The translations under genes were made by a program, and so were the position numbers. Below are positions 42,017-51,682 of a stretch of DNA of 64,000 nucleotides, piece after piece (the stretch's first letter is position 1; the number at the start of each line of letters is the position of its first letter). The notes below the pieces were generated by a model. The model saw nothing but the letters and a program-made list of their open reading frames with translations. It was not told the origin of the DNA and searched no databases. The stretch comes from Bdellovibrio bacteriovorus (GTDB lineage: Bacteria > Bdellovibrionota > Bdellovibrionia > Bdellovibrionales > Bdellovibrionaceae). The stretch is from positions 682,001 through 746,000 of the forward strand of contig NZ_LUKE01000001.1 of assembly GCF_001592735.1 (NCBI RefSeq), read 5' to 3'.

Positions 42017-43123
42017 ATGACGAAGCACACAATACTTTGTGTTGATGATGAAATAGATAATGTTGATGCGCTAGAAAGGCTCTTCCGCAAGAGGTTTACT
42101 GTCCTAAAGGCCACCTCAGGTAAGCAAGCATTAGCACTTCTCGACGAACATCCAGGCCCTGTGGCCTTGATCATCACCGACCAGCGCATGCCTGAAATGA
42201 CCGGTGTCGAGTTTTTAGAAAAAACTCTGAATTCTCATCCTGATACAACTCGCATTCTTCTTACCGGCTACACGGATTTAGAATCCGTGATCACCGCCGT
42301 GAACAAGGGACAGATCTTTCGCTATTTAACGAAGCCTTGGGACCCGGTGGATCTTGCTAACACGGTCGATCACGCAATTGAAAGATTTGTTTTAGGCAAA
42401 GAACTAAAACAAAAAAATGCGGAACTCGCCAAAGCCTTAGAAGAGCTTAAAAGCTTGGACGTCGCAAAATCCAACTTCATGATCTTGATTAATCACGAAT
42501 TAAAAACTCCTCTGACGTCAATTTTAAGTTTTGCGGCTTTGCTAGCAGAGTCTAACTTGGCTGACGAAGATAAATTGATGGTTCAACGAATCAACAAAAG
42601 TGCCGATCGCCTAAAAACTTTGGTGGACGACGTTTTACTTATCGTTCGCGCCGAAACCAATCAGCTTAAAATCGACAAACAAAGCACGGCCTTTGTTCGT
42701 TTTGATGATGGACTTAGCAAAGACGTTCAAGACTTGGTTCATAAAAAAAGTCAGAAGATCACGAGCCAACTTTTGCCCGTGCATGTCGAGGCCGATGTGC
42801 GACTCATTAAACAAGTGATGTTGCGGTTGATTCACAATGCCGCAAAATTTGGGGCCGAGGGAAGCGATATTTTAGTAGCCACCGAACAGCACGGAAATAG
42901 TCTGCGCTTTATGGTCACCAACCAGGGGCCCCAATTACCGACTTCGGTGATGGAAAAAATTGCCAAGCCTTTTTATATTGATGAAGACGTCATGTACCAT
43001 TCCACCGGACTAGGGCTGGGACTCACTATTTGTCAGTCTATTTTGAAAGCGCACGGTTCACAGATTCAATTTAAAAACACTGGTGATGGTGTGATGGTGT
43101 ATTTCGATCTTCCGACCACTTAA
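42017..43123 (+). CDS. receiver-histidine kinase fusion (REC N-terminal to HisKA-HATPase)
   Basis: A 368-residue signal protein with the receiver domain first (about 3-125: CVDDE, LIITDQRMPEMTG with the phospho-Asp, YLTKPWD with the conserved Lys). It continues with a coiled linker, then a histidine kinase (H in NHELKTPLTS, about 160) and an ATP-binding domain (NAAKFG...GLGLGLTI). There is no input domain or membrane helix, so it is cytoplasmic and likely works as a phosphorelay node. The ATG at 42017 gives a compact start; an upstream GTG at 41969 is open. It sits 75 bp before the secretin gene. Confidence 0.9.
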   Translation: MTKHTILCVDDEIDNVDALERLFRKRFTVLKATSGKQALALLDEHPGPVALIITDQRMPEMTGVEFLEKTLNSHPDTTRILLTGYTDLESVITAVNKGQIFRYLTKPWDPVDLANTVDHAIERFVLGKELKQKNAELAKALEELKSLDVAKSNFMILINHELKTPLTSILSFAALLAESNLADEDKLMVQRINKSADRLKTLVDDVLLIVRAETNQLKIDKQSTAFVRFDDGLSKDVQDLVHKKSQKITSQLLPVHVEADVRLIKQVMLRLIHNAAKFGAEGSDILVATEQHGNSLRFMVTNQGPQLPTSVMEKIAKPFYIDEDVMYHSTGLGLGLTICQSILKAHGSQIQFKNTGDGVMVYFDLPTT

Positions 43124-43198
43124 TGTCCGGAAGTCGATCATCAATTGCTCGTCGGTTAAAAACTGATATCGACACTATATTGCAAGAGTGGCTTTCCC

Positions 43199-44500
43199 AT
43201 GAAAATCGCTCTTCTTTTTTTCACCAGCCTATTCCTTCATCTTCCGCTTCTGGCGGCAGAAAAAAATATCACTCTTTCGTTGGGCGAATCGCACAGGATT
43301 CCTTTACGGGGAGCGCCCTCCATATGGATTCAGAACCGCCATATCATTAAAGCCGACGGTGTGGGCTCCCAGCTGGTGTTAAAAGCCCAAAATGAAGGGC
43401 GCACCACTTTAAAAATTGCTAATGAAGTTTACGAGATCCAAGTCTTGCATCCCCTTAAAACCAACTCGCTTGACGGATTTCAAAATTTTTTAAAAGGTAT
43501 TGTCGGGCTTTCAGTGCAGGTGAAAGATGGCGACTTGCAACTAAAAGGCACCCTCTATCGCCTCCAAGACTGGGTGCGCGTCGCCGACTTTGCCCGAGCT
43601 CAACGTATTTCTTATCAAATGTATTCCGAAATTCCCGCGGCTTTGCGAGAGCAAATACAAACTTATTTTTCTGACAGATTGGCGACGGCCAAGCTGCCAC
43701 CGCAGACCCTCATTTTCGATTCTCGCCCCGAAATCCGGATCAAATCATCAGAACTTTCGGCAAAAAAATATGAACAAATATTTTCTCCCTTCGGAATACA
43801 GGTGATTCATGATGACTCCAGCATCTCCATCGAACCCACTGTCAAAGTGGAGATCACCGTGGCCGAAGTCAGAAAGAGTCTTTCACGAAAATGGGGCGTT
43901 TCTTGGCCTTCAACTTACGCGGCGACGGTTTTACCCAACGGATCATGGAGCCATAACGGTCTGCAATTACAACTCAACGGAGTTGAAGAAAGCGGAGACG
44001 CCAGAATTTTAGCATCCCCTAACCTGTTATGCCGAAGCGGGCAGGAGGCTGAGTTTTTGGCCGGCGGAGAGTTTCCGATAAAGGTGGTTGGGTATAGAAC
44101 TGAAAGTGTTATGTGGCGTCGCTATGGTATTTCCTTAAAAGTAAAACCGCGCGCCGATGCCTCCGGCAGAATCAGTTTATCTTTAGAAACCGAAGTCACT
44201 TCGCTTGATGGAGCTTCAAAAGTTGAAGATGTGCCGGGCTTACGCATCAACAAAGTTTCCAGTCATTTTGATCTTACCAAACCACAGACTATCGCCTTAT
44301 CGGGCCTTATCACCCACGAGGACGCCAACAGCTCTTCGGGTTTGCCGTGGATTTCAAAAATACCGGTCTTGGGCGGACTTTTTTCAAGTAAAGACTTCCA
44401 GGAGCGTCGTTCTGAATTGGTGATCTTTGTTCGACCCACTATCGTCAAAGAACAGCCCGAAGAAAGTCAGCTTGCTCATTTAAAAGAAGGTCCGCGATGA
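43199..44500 (+). CDS. cpaC: CpaC/RcpA-type secretin of the Tad pilus
   Basis: A 433-residue outer-membrane channel subunit. A signal peptide is followed by the pilus-assembly/BON-like N-terminal domain (ITLSLGESHRIPLRGAPS), a linker, and the secretin domain (about 215-420). The secretin domain contains VEITVAEVRKS, ILASPNLLCRSGQEAEFLAGGEFPI and the tip SGLPWISKIPVLGGLFSS, with a closing SELVIFVRPTI. It would let the Flp pilus pass. It overlaps tadA by 4 bp (ATGA). Confidence 0.88.
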   Translation: MKIALLFFTSLFLHLPLLAAEKNITLSLGESHRIPLRGAPSIWIQNRHIIKADGVGSQLVLKAQNEGRTTLKIANEVYEIQVLHPLKTNSLDGFQNFLKGIVGLSVQVKDGDLQLKGTLYRLQDWVRVADFARAQRISYQMYSEIPAALREQIQTYFSDRLATAKLPPQTLIFDSRPEIRIKSSELSAKKYEQIFSPFGIQVIHDDSSISIEPTVKVEITVAEVRKSLSRKWGVSWPSTYAATVLPNGSWSHNGLQLQLNGVEESGDARILASPNLLCRSGQEAEFLAGGEFPIKVVGYRTESVMWRRYGISLKVKPRADASGRISLSLETEVTSLDGASKVEDVPGLRINKVSSHFDLTKPQTIALSGLITHEDANSSSGLPWISKIPVLGGLFSSKDFQERRSELVIFVRPTIVKEQPEESQLAHLKEGPR

Positions 44501-45618
44501 ATTTAGAAGTCAAAGCTATCTATGATCGTTTGCAAGATGAAATTTCCAAACTGCCTTTAAATGAATTCTTGCTGTCGCCAGAAGAAGAACAAAGTTTACG
44601 GTCACAAAAAATTGAGGGGTTGATTCAAAAGCATATCAACTTAGTACCTCCGCAAATTCAAAAACGTCTGCGCGATGAATTGGACTTTTGGGGGCCGCTG
44701 CAAGAGCCCATGGCTGATGAATCTATCAGCGAGATTATTGTGAATGGACCTCAATCCATTTGGCTGGAGCGCCAAGGGAAGCTGGAAAGACACACGGACT
44801 TCTTTTTTTCAGATTTGAGTTTTCGCAATTGCATGGATCGTCTGTGCCATGAGGCCCGCACTCATTTGACTGTTGAAAATCCCTTCTCCGAAGGACGTTT
44901 TCGGGAATTTCGCGTGACTTTGATTGGGACCGAACTCACTGGGTCCGACATGCATCTGTCGTTACGTCGGCATCCTAAAAATCCGTGGACCTTTGAAAGA
45001 CTTCAGCAGCATCAATGGTGTTCTCCCCAGATGTTGCCACTCTTCCAAAAGATCATCACGGAACGAAAGAATTTTTTAGTCATTGGCCCCACGGGGTCAG
45101 GAAAGACTTCTGTGTTAAATTCGTTTTTAGGTCTTTTACCGGCGCAAGAACGTGTCGTGGTGATTGAAGATACTTCTGAAATTGCCCTGCCCAATCAAGC
45201 CAGCATGAAACTTCTCACCCGCGATGATCCCCAAGGAATTTTATCTTCCATTGATCAGACGCAGCTTTTAAAACGCTCTTTGCGTTTGCGCCCCGATCGA
45301 TTGGTGATGGGGGAAGTGCGCGGAGCTGAAGCCAAAGACTTTTTAATGGCTCTGGCCACCGGCCACGCCGGAAGCTTTGGAACCTTGCATGCACAAAATG
45401 CCGCCCAAGCGCTTATCCGTTTAGAAATGCTCATTCAAATGGGTGCCGCTCAATGGGGTTTATCAGCCATTCGCCGTTTGATTCAACTTTCGTTAGATTA
45501 CGTGATTGTGGCGGGACGAAATTCTAATGGCCAAAGAGAACTGCAAGGCATTTATCGTCTTTGCTCTTTAGAAGATCACGGATTCTTGCTTGAAGCCGTG
45601 ACGGAAAAAGACTTTTAA
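44497..45618 (+). CDS. tadA: CpaF/TadA-type secretion ATPase
   Basis: A 373-residue hexameric ATPase that powers Flp pilus assembly. Walker A is GPTGSGKTSVLNS (about 191-203). The Asp box and Walker B region shows VVVIEDTSEI and RLVMGEVRGAEAKDFL, and the GHAGSFGTLHA histidine box is also typical. An N-terminal three-helix part precedes it. The start overlaps the secretin stop (ATGA). No tadB, tadC, tadZ or prepilin peptidase follows here, so the rest of the machine must be elsewhere. Confidence 0.93.
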   Translation: MNLEVKAIYDRLQDEISKLPLNEFLLSPEEEQSLRSQKIEGLIQKHINLVPPQIQKRLRDELDFWGPLQEPMADESISEIIVNGPQSIWLERQGKLERHTDFFFSDLSFRNCMDRLCHEARTHLTVENPFSEGRFREFRVTLIGTELTGSDMHLSLRRHPKNPWTFERLQQHQWCSPQMLPLFQKIITERKNFLVIGPTGSGKTSVLNSFLGLLPAQERVVVIEDTSEIALPNQASMKLLTRDDPQGILSSIDQTQLLKRSLRLRPDRLVMGEVRGAEAKDFLMALATGHAGSFGTLHAQNAAQALIRLEMLIQMGAAQWGLSAIRRLIQLSLDYVIVAGRNSNGQRELQGIYRLCSLEDHGFLLEAVTEKDF

Positions 45619-46316
45619 ATTCGCGGCGGCCCTAAAGGGGTCGCTTCTTCATCGATATCGCTTCGAAATACGACTTCGTCTTCCTCAGGCTCTTCGACTT
45701 TCACGATGGCTTTTAAAAAGGTATCGCGTCGGAAATAATAATAAGCACCACCGCTTAATAAACCGACGATAAAACCGACGAAGTGAGCTCCATAGCTGAT
45801 TTGCGGATCAAAAGCCGTCGACGGCATAAAGACGGCTAAGGCCACCCCCAGCACCCGCAGAATTCTTTGAGTCACAGTGCGCTGCTGATCCAATAAAAGA
45901 TACAACACTAACCACGCCCCACCCATCCAATAGACCACGCCCGACATCCCAATCAAGCGGATATCGCCATGATATTGCGAAACCACGATGGCGTTAATCA
46001 GTCCACCCATAGCTAATGCCAACGTCGGGAATAACCACGCACCAAAATAGCCTGAAAGAAAATATCCTAAGATAAAGTATAAAAGAGAATTTGAAATCAA
46101 ATGACCAAAATCTGCGTGGGCGAAAAGTGTCGTCCAAAGGCGCCAGAAATCTTTTTGTATGAATACTTCAGAATAAGAGGCCGGCATCCACGAAGCGGCA
46201 GAAAGAGTATCCGTCCAATAAAAGACGCTGCCCAAATATAAAATAGCTGTCGACCAAACGGCAATGAACCACGCCGATTTTGAGGGCTTTTGTGTGAGCC
46301 ACGTCGCCGTGATCAT
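45615..46316 (-). CDS. rhomboid-family intramembrane serine protease
   Basis: A 233-residue protein with six or so membrane helices. The catalytic Ser is in GMSGVVYW and the His in YGAHFVGF, with the HADFGHLISN motif in an early loop. These are the rhomboid Ser-His pair and the conserved HxxxHxxxN. It cuts proteins within the membrane; the substrate is unknown. A Glu/Asp-rich cytoplasmic tail ends it. GGAG precedes the ATG, and its stop overlaps tadA's by 4 bp. Confidence 0.92.
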   Translation of the reverse strand: MITATWLTQKPSKSAWFIAVWSTAILYLGSVFYWTDTLSAASWMPASYSEVFIQKDFWRLWTTLFAHADFGHLISNSLLYFILGYFLSGYFGAWLFPTLALAMGGLINAIVVSQYHGDIRLIGMSGVVYWMGGAWLVLYLLLDQQRTVTQRILRVLGVALAVFMPSTAFDPQISYGAHFVGFIVGLLSGGAYYYFRRDTFLKAIVKVEEPEEDEVVFRSDIDEEATPLGPPRI

Positions 46317-46333
46317 AAATAACTCCGCTTCTC

Positions 46334-46360
46334 AAAAAAAGGGCCCCTAAGAAGAGCCCT
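46334..46360 (-). terminator. Rho-independent terminator before the rhomboid gene
   Basis: Minus strand AGGGCTC-TTCTTAG-GGGCCCT followed by TTTTTTG: a 7-bp stem with one wobble pair and a clean T run. It ends the hypothetical gene at 46397-46840. Confidence 0.8.
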
Positions 46361-46396
46361 CATCAATTTGAGTTCACGCGGAAATAAGTCAAGACC

Positions 46397-46840
46397 TTAG
46401 ACTGCATTATTGTCTGAGATCTCTTTTAAAGGAGCCTGAGTGGGTTTTAGCTCTTTTTCGACAAAGAATAGACCATCTAAGTCGTTGGTCGACTTCAAGG
46501 TCTCTTCAGACTTCGTCATGCCGCCGTCCACGCGAGCTTCGGTTTTAGGGTTTGAGAAGAACTTTTTATTTAGCTCGTCCACCACTTTCAACTTTTTAGC
46601 TTCTGTTGGATTCTTATAAACAGGCGCATCCGGGGTTGCGATCTCCGCCGGGCCTTCTAAGGCCGTCGCTGCTTTTTTGAATTCTTCAAGCTGCTTGCTA
46701 AAAGCCACTCGATCGCCCAATGAATTTTTTCCCATCGGACGACCTAAAGCAGGTGCTCCAGGGCGAGCGGGTTGAGAGACGCTCACGTCCGCAATTTGCG
46801 TTCGTGCACTTGCTGGGATAATGCCGCTGATCTTTTCCAT
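46397..46840 (-). CDS. hypothetical protein, probably partly disordered
   Basis: A 147-residue product of unknown family. The ATG at 46840 follows GGAGG at good spacing, while the longer open frame upstream has no such site. The sequence is rich in Pro, Ala, Lys and Glu (for example PARPGAPALGRPMGKN), with one likely helix (VAFSKQLEEFKKAATAL), so it is mostly disordered. No signal peptide. It is divergent from the propeller lipoprotein gene. Confidence 0.6.
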   Translation of the reverse strand: MEKISGIIPASARTQIADVSVSQPARPGAPALGRPMGKNSLGDRVAFSKQLEEFKKAATALEGPAEIATPDAPVYKNPTEAKKLKVVDELNKKFFSNPKTEARVDGGMTKSEETLKSTNDLDGLFFVEKELKPTQAPLKEISDNNAV

Positions 46841-46975
46841 TCCACACCTCCGTGTGTGTTGGTATTTGAAAGCCATCCATGGCCGTCCAAAGATGTATCG
46901 GAATAATACGATTCAACTTGAGATGCTTTCGGTTTTTCTGGGTGTAAGTCCAGTAAAACGGGTACCCTAAAACTA

Positions 46976-48172
46976 ATGAAACTTCAGATCCTGGCATGGA
47001 CCGCAATGGCGGGTCTTTCTCTATTTGCATTTCAAAACTGCGGCGGCGGGTTTGAAGCCATTCCTGGTACGACACTCTCTTCATCTCTTGGGAATTCTGA
47101 TCTAAGCAACGAAACTTCCAATCCGTCCCCTGCACCCGTACGCACCACGTTTTTCTTTGGCCGCTCTGCCGGCATTGATGGTATCGAGCTCAACTCGCAA
47201 ACAAGTCAGGTCACTGAACTTGGCAGCAGCGTTTTTCAAGGCAGTCATGTTGGATGGTTCGGGTTTGATGAGAGCACGAAAACTCTGCTAGCGGCCGAAG
47301 AGGGAACTAGTCGGCGTCTGCAGACTTATACCTATAATACAAATTCACAAACTTTAACCAGCCGAGATCTATTTGCCATTGCGGCTTCAACGGTGCATTT
47401 AACTCTGCTTAAAACTGTTCAAGAGGTTTTTCTATTTGGGTCTTCTTATGACCAAGGACGTTTAGATTCATATAAGTTAAACAACGACTTAACCACGATC
47501 GAAAATGCTCAGAATATTTCTTTCGGCTCCTCCGCCAAGGCCCATTCCAGCGCCTTTGATCCGCGCCGTAATTTATTATTTGTGGCGACGTTGGGTTTAA
47601 ATAGAATCTCGATATATCGATTTGATCGTATTAACGGTCTTACGGCTGCGGGGCAAGTCACCGTCAATGCGCCCAGGACTGTCGTTTACGACTCCACCTA
47701 TGACAAACTTTATGTAGCGACCGAGGCGAGTTCTGGCAACAGCGCTATTTACGCCTATGCCATCATTGAAAATAATGGCAGCTATTCGTTGAGCAATGTG
47801 GGTTCAGTTTCAATGCCGTTGCGAGGGGCCGATTTAAAAGTCAATCACGCGTTTGGGTATGTAATGGCTACGGCTCGACAAAGTGGACAAGAAGCTATTT
47901 GGGGAATGCCGGTCACCGAGCAAGGTGTTCAGGATCATTTACGCCCGAACTTTAGCATTCCTATTTCACAAGTTGAACCACGATCCTTAGAACTTTCCGC
48001 GGACGGACGCTTTGCGATTGTTGCTATGAATTCGTCGGGAAGCGCAAATGTTCTGGTATACGCCTTAAACTTTACAAACGACAAAAGCTTTCTTTCAAGT
48101 CAGATTATATGGTCAAAGCGATTTGGAAACTATGGGATCGTTTCCTCTATCGCGATACCCGCAAATCAATAA
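46976..48172 (+). CDS. lipoprotein with a 7-bladed beta-propeller (lactonase/YncE-like)
   Basis: The 398-residue protein has a lipoprotein signal with the lipobox AFQNC (Cys about 22), then GGGFEAIPG. The body is a propeller of YncE/6-phosphogluconolactonase type, with repeated 'D...N.LFVATLG.NRISIYRFD', 'YDKLYVATEA' and 'LELSADGRFAIVA' blades. A true lactonase activity is not implied: such propellers are often only binding folds. It is probably on the outer membrane. Confidence 0.8.
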   Translation: MKLQILAWTAMAGLSLFAFQNCGGGFEAIPGTTLSSSLGNSDLSNETSNPSPAPVRTTFFFGRSAGIDGIELNSQTSQVTELGSSVFQGSHVGWFGFDESTKTLLAAEEGTSRRLQTYTYNTNSQTLTSRDLFAIAASTVHLTLLKTVQEVFLFGSSYDQGRLDSYKLNNDLTTIENAQNISFGSSAKAHSSAFDPRRNLLFVATLGLNRISIYRFDRINGLTAAGQVTVNAPRTVVYDSTYDKLYVATEASSGNSAIYAYAIIENNGSYSLSNVGSVSMPLRGADLKVNHAFGYVMATARQSGQEAIWGMPVTEQGVQDHLRPNFSIPISQVEPRSLELSADGRFAIVAMNSSGSANVLVYALNFTNDKSFLSSQIIWSKRFGNYGIVSSIAIPANQ

Positions 48173-48175
48173 GCC

Positions 48176-48946
48176 TTAGTTCCACTCAAAAAATTGCCAA
48201 GGACTTGCGGGATGACCTAAAAGGCGTTCACAAATCGTTTTAACTGCCGGATCATCACTGCCTGACCAGAAGGTGCGGCCGATAAGAAAGCTTTGCGCGA
48301 ATTCCATCCAGTTGCCGAAATGACCTTCGGTGATAGGTGCCAGCTTTAAAATCTCAGCCCAGGTTTCGTTGTCATCTAAATAGCCTGCGATAAAAGACAG
48401 ACGGGCTAAATGCACGTAGCGAGCGGCATCCCACGCCAAGATGCCAGAGTCTTTAAGATATTTGTGAGTTCGCTGCATCCAGTGAGCGAGCTTCTGATAA
48501 TCTTCATCACCCATTTGCATGTCCTGGCTTTCTTCAAGATCAAAGCTGAAAACCTTTTTGAACTTTTCTAACGCCGACGGGTCAATCTCTCCTTCCGCAG
48601 AAATACAAGATCTTAATACATTGAATTTGGTGCGATGGCCTTGGGTACGAATATTTTCTAAGGCGCTTAATGCGGATTTTTGATCTTTGACTCCCCAGAA
48701 CTCCTCAAGGATGCCAATGCAATCCCCTTTTATCTGGGGGCCATAATTCATATCTAGCCGGAAAAAATATTCCCCGATTTCATTAATAACGTGTTCTTTG
48801 GCGTCATCAGTAAGCTCTTTGCCTTCTTCCAAATCAGACCCGACAACTTGAAACACCTCATCAAGAACTTGATTTTCCTCGACAAAAGCGGCACCCAAGC
48901 ACATCAACTTCTTTTCCAAGTTTGTTTCTGGCAAAATTCGCTGCAT
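48176..48946 (-). CDS. DUF1266-domain protein
   Basis: A 256-residue cytoplasmic protein. The C-terminal ~110 residues (GILAWDAARYVHLARLSFIAGYLDDNETWAE..., then FGNWMEFAQSFLIGRTFW) match the DUF1266 pattern, with WD-x2-R and a later Gly-Arg. Function unknown; E. coli YbeU/YbeR are relatives. The ATG at 48946 follows AAAAGGGAG. It converges on the propeller lipoprotein gene with 3 bp between stops. Confidence 0.75.
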   Translation of the reverse strand: MQRILPETNLEKKLMCLGAAFVEENQVLDEVFQVVGSDLEEGKELTDDAKEHVINEIGEYFFRLDMNYGPQIKGDCIGILEEFWGVKDQKSALSALENIRTQGHRTKFNVLRSCISAEGEIDPSALEKFKKVFSFDLEESQDMQMGDEDYQKLAHWMQRTHKYLKDSGILAWDAARYVHLARLSFIAGYLDDNETWAEILKLAPITEGHFGNWMEFAQSFLIGRTFWSGSDDPAVKTICERLLGHPASPWQFFEWN

Positions 48947-49032
48947 AGGGTCTCCCTTTTTTATATTCAATTACTTTTCAGCCCCACAATCAATGATATA
49001 TGTTCTTAGGGACCGCCGTACTTTAGGATCGC

Positions 49033-49689
49033 ATGTTAAAAAAAATCTTTCTTACATTCATCGCACTTTTTTTCATACTTTTTGGATCTTTGATCTTGAT
49101 GATGGGCTATGTCTTTAACAATCCTGAAAAAGTCTTCACGGCTTTTAGCTCGATGACCGAAAAATTCATGGACGCTCAAGACTATGAAGAGCACGAAGAG
49201 TTCTTTATCCAAGGCATTGAAACACTGAAGATTTCGACGCAAGCCGTGGATTTGAATGTGCAGACTTATGAAGGGTCTTCGCTAAAAATTTCACTGCACG
49301 GCAAAGTCCCTCGCTTTGATTCTGGGCCTTATATTTTACAGACGCCGGAACAGAACGGACTTCTTGTGGAATTATACGAGCCCCAAGCCAGTCAATGGAT
49401 TCAGTTTAATGTAAATGGACAAGAATATACCAAGGAGTCAGATTCACGCCTGCAGGCGGATATTTACGTTCCGCAGTCCTATAAAAAGACCTTAAATATT
49501 TCTAGCAAGGACGGCTCCGTCACGTTGAAATTACCCGAAACCGCAATTTACGAAACCGATCTAAAATCGGCCTCAGGTGAAATCACCAACGAACTTAAAG
49601 AAAAACCCACTTCCAACATTAATCCGCAGGAAGTGGGCCGAATTGAAGTCTCTACTGACAAGGGATCTATTACCCTTCAGCCGCTTTAG
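49033..49689 (+). CDS. membrane-anchored protein with a DUF4097-like beta domain
   Basis: A 218-residue protein with one N-terminal membrane helix (about 4-30), a short acidic linker and a right-handed, strand-repeat domain. The repeats read ETLKISTQAVDLNVQTYEG, LQADIYVPQSYKKTLNISSKDGS and GRIEVSTDKGSITLQ. That is the DUF4097/putative-adhesin pattern of short beta helices. Function unknown. Its 3' end overlaps aspS by 4 bp (convergent). Confidence 0.7.
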   Translation: MLKKIFLTFIALFFILFGSLILMMGYVFNNPEKVFTAFSSMTEKFMDAQDYEEHEEFFIQGIETLKISTQAVDLNVQTYEGSSLKISLHGKVPRFDSGPYILQTPEQNGLLVELYEPQASQWIQFNVNGQEYTKESDSRLQADIYVPQSYKKTLNISSKDGSVTLKLPETAIYETDLKSASGEITNELKEKPTSNINPQEVGRIEVSTDKGSITLQPL

Positions 49690-51509
49690 GCTTGTTGGTT
49701 CTTTTTAAGATCCTCTAGATTTTTTTCGGCCACCGCACTTAAACGCACGCCGACTTCGGTCAACTGATCACGATTCACTTCACTTGGGCAGTCTGCCATC
49801 AAGTCTGAAGCTTTCGCCGTTTTCGGGAAAGCGATCACTTCACGAATCGCATCTGTTCCACAAAGAAGCATAACCAGACGGTCCATACCCCAAGCAATAC
49901 CCCCGTGCGGAGGTGCGCCGTACTTCAAGGCATCTAACAAGAATCCAAACTTCGCTTGCTGTTCTTCAGGGCCCATTCCTAAAAGACGGAACATGGCTTG
50001 TTGAAGTTCACTGCGATAGATACGGATACTTCCGCCACCCATTTCATAACCGTTACAAACCAAGTCGTAGGCTTTCGCCAGCATTTGGCCGTAAGAAGAT
50101 TCTTTGCCGTCGATAAGATCTTGCTGAAACTCATCTTTCGGTGTCGTAAACGGATGGTGACGAGACACCCAACGCTTTTCATCTGGAGAATACTCAAACG
50201 CCGGGAAGTCGACGACCCACAAGAATTTATCTTTGCTGGTGTCGATCAGGTTTAATTCTTTTCCAAGATGTAAACGCAAAGTTGAAAGAGCAGCACAAGC
50301 TGGATCAAAATCATCGGCAATAACAAGAGCACAGTCCCCGCTTGTGGCCCCAACAGCTTTAAAGATCTCGCCCAATTTTTCTGGACTAAAGAATTTAGAA
50401 ACTGGCGACGTAAACGAGCCGTCGGCTTCAGATTTGATCCAAACCAACCCCTTAGCTCCGGCGCGCTTCGCGATATCGGTGAGCTTATCGAACTGTCCGC
50501 GGGAATAGCTCCCGCCCTTAGGAACAGCAATACCTCTGACGATTCCTGCACGGGCTATCACATCATCAAAAACTTTAAATCCTGAACCCGTTACGATGGA
50601 TTTAAGATCTTTGATCTCCATCCCGAAACGCGTGTCCGGTTTATCAATGCCGTATCTGTCCATGGCTTCTTGATAAGACATGCGCGGGATAGGCCCCACT
50701 TCAACGCCTTTGATCTCTTTCCAGATCATGCGAAGCATTTTTTCATTCACTTCCATGATGTCTTCTTGATCGATGAAAGACATCTCCATGTCGATCTGCG
50801 AAAACTCTGGCTGGCGGTCCGCACGCAAATCTTCGTCACGGAAGCAACGCGCGATTTGGAAATAACGGTCATAACCAGAAACCATCAATAGCTGCTTTAA
50901 AATCTGAGGTGACTGTGGAAGGGCATAAAAAGTCCCTTGATTCACACGCGAAGGAACCAAATAGTCACGCGCGCCTTCGGGCGTTGATTTAAATAAGATC
51001 GGCGTTTCAACCTCAAGGAAGCCGTTGTCCGACAAAAACTTACGCACCAGCTGCGCCACTTTGTGACGAGTGATCAAGTGATTTGTCAAACGTGGCGAAC
51101 GCAAGTCCAAATAGCGATACTTCAATCGCAAAGTTTCATTAACGTTTTCGTCATCAACCTGGAATGGTGGAACCGCCGCTTCATTTAAAACTTCGCAGCG
51201 CAAGGCTTCGATTTCAATTTCGCCGGTCGCAATTTTAGAGTTCTTCATTCCATCCGGACGCGCACGCACGATGCCCTCAACGGCGATGACAAATTCTCCA
51301 CGCAAGTTTTTGGCCGACGAAGTTTCAGCTTTGCTGGGATCAAGAACAACTTGGACGATCCCTTCGCGGTCACGAAGATCGATGAAAACTAAGCTTCCGT
51401 GATCTCGGCGAACATCCACCCATCCCATAAGGACGACTTTTTGTCCCGCCGCAGAGGCGTTTAGTTTTCCGCAATAGTGTGTTCTTTTGAGCTCTTTCAC
51501 AAATTTCAT
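49686..51509 (-). CDS. aspS: aspartyl-tRNA synthetase
   Basis: A 607-residue class II synthetase that charges tRNA-Asp. An N-terminal OB-fold anticodon domain (VLMGWVDVRRDHGSLVFIDLRD) leads into class II motifs: FLEVETPILFKSTPEGARDYL (motif 1/2 region), RCFRDEDLRADRQPEFSQID (motif 2), a GAD insertion, and GGIAWGMDRLVMLL (motif 3). The bacterial-length GAD insertion fits the bacterial-type enzyme. The ATG at 51509 has AGGAAA before it; upstream in-frame codons are probably not used. Confidence 0.97.
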   Translation of the reverse strand: MKFVKELKRTHYCGKLNASAAGQKVVLMGWVDVRRDHGSLVFIDLRDREGIVQVVLDPSKAETSSAKNLRGEFVIAVEGIVRARPDGMKNSKIATGEIEIEALRCEVLNEAAVPPFQVDDENVNETLRLKYRYLDLRSPRLTNHLITRHKVAQLVRKFLSDNGFLEVETPILFKSTPEGARDYLVPSRVNQGTFYALPQSPQILKQLLMVSGYDRYFQIARCFRDEDLRADRQPEFSQIDMEMSFIDQEDIMEVNEKMLRMIWKEIKGVEVGPIPRMSYQEAMDRYGIDKPDTRFGMEIKDLKSIVTGSGFKVFDDVIARAGIVRGIAVPKGGSYSRGQFDKLTDIAKRAGAKGLVWIKSEADGSFTSPVSKFFSPEKLGEIFKAVGATSGDCALVIADDFDPACAALSTLRLHLGKELNLIDTSKDKFLWVVDFPAFEYSPDEKRWVSRHHPFTTPKDEFQQDLIDGKESSYGQMLAKAYDLVCNGYEMGGGSIRIYRSELQQAMFRLLGMGPEEQQAKFGFLLDALKYGAPPHGGIAWGMDRLVMLLCGTDAIREVIAFPKTAKASDLMADCPSEVNRDQLTEVGVRLSAVAEKNLEDLKKNQQA

Positions 51510-51682
51510 GGATTTTCCTACCGAGTTAAAGGCAGGCTCTAGACTGTCATATTGCGACAAAACAGTCAAAAAGCATCTTCTTATGATTTCCATAAGGACC
51601 AGACGAGGGAACTTCCCTAAACAAATTCGTGACCGTCGTGACACGGATGATATAATCAAGCCTTGTTAGAAAGGACTTACAC

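Noticed and set aside
43123-43350. A 75-codon open frame beginning at the kinase stop, with a start that recalls a kinase or regulator N-terminus
   Set aside because: It overlaps the secretin gene for most of its length, has no convincing ribosome-binding site, and loses the pattern after ~30 residues. Kept as non-coding.
46397-46840. Possible flagellar hook-length or export protein
   Set aside because: Low-complexity Pro/Ala/Lys content is not enough for this call and its neighbours are not flagellar.
51510-51659. 50-codon upstream extension of aspS
   Set aside because: It precedes the conserved N-terminus of the enzyme, while AGGAAA sits right before the ATG at 51509.
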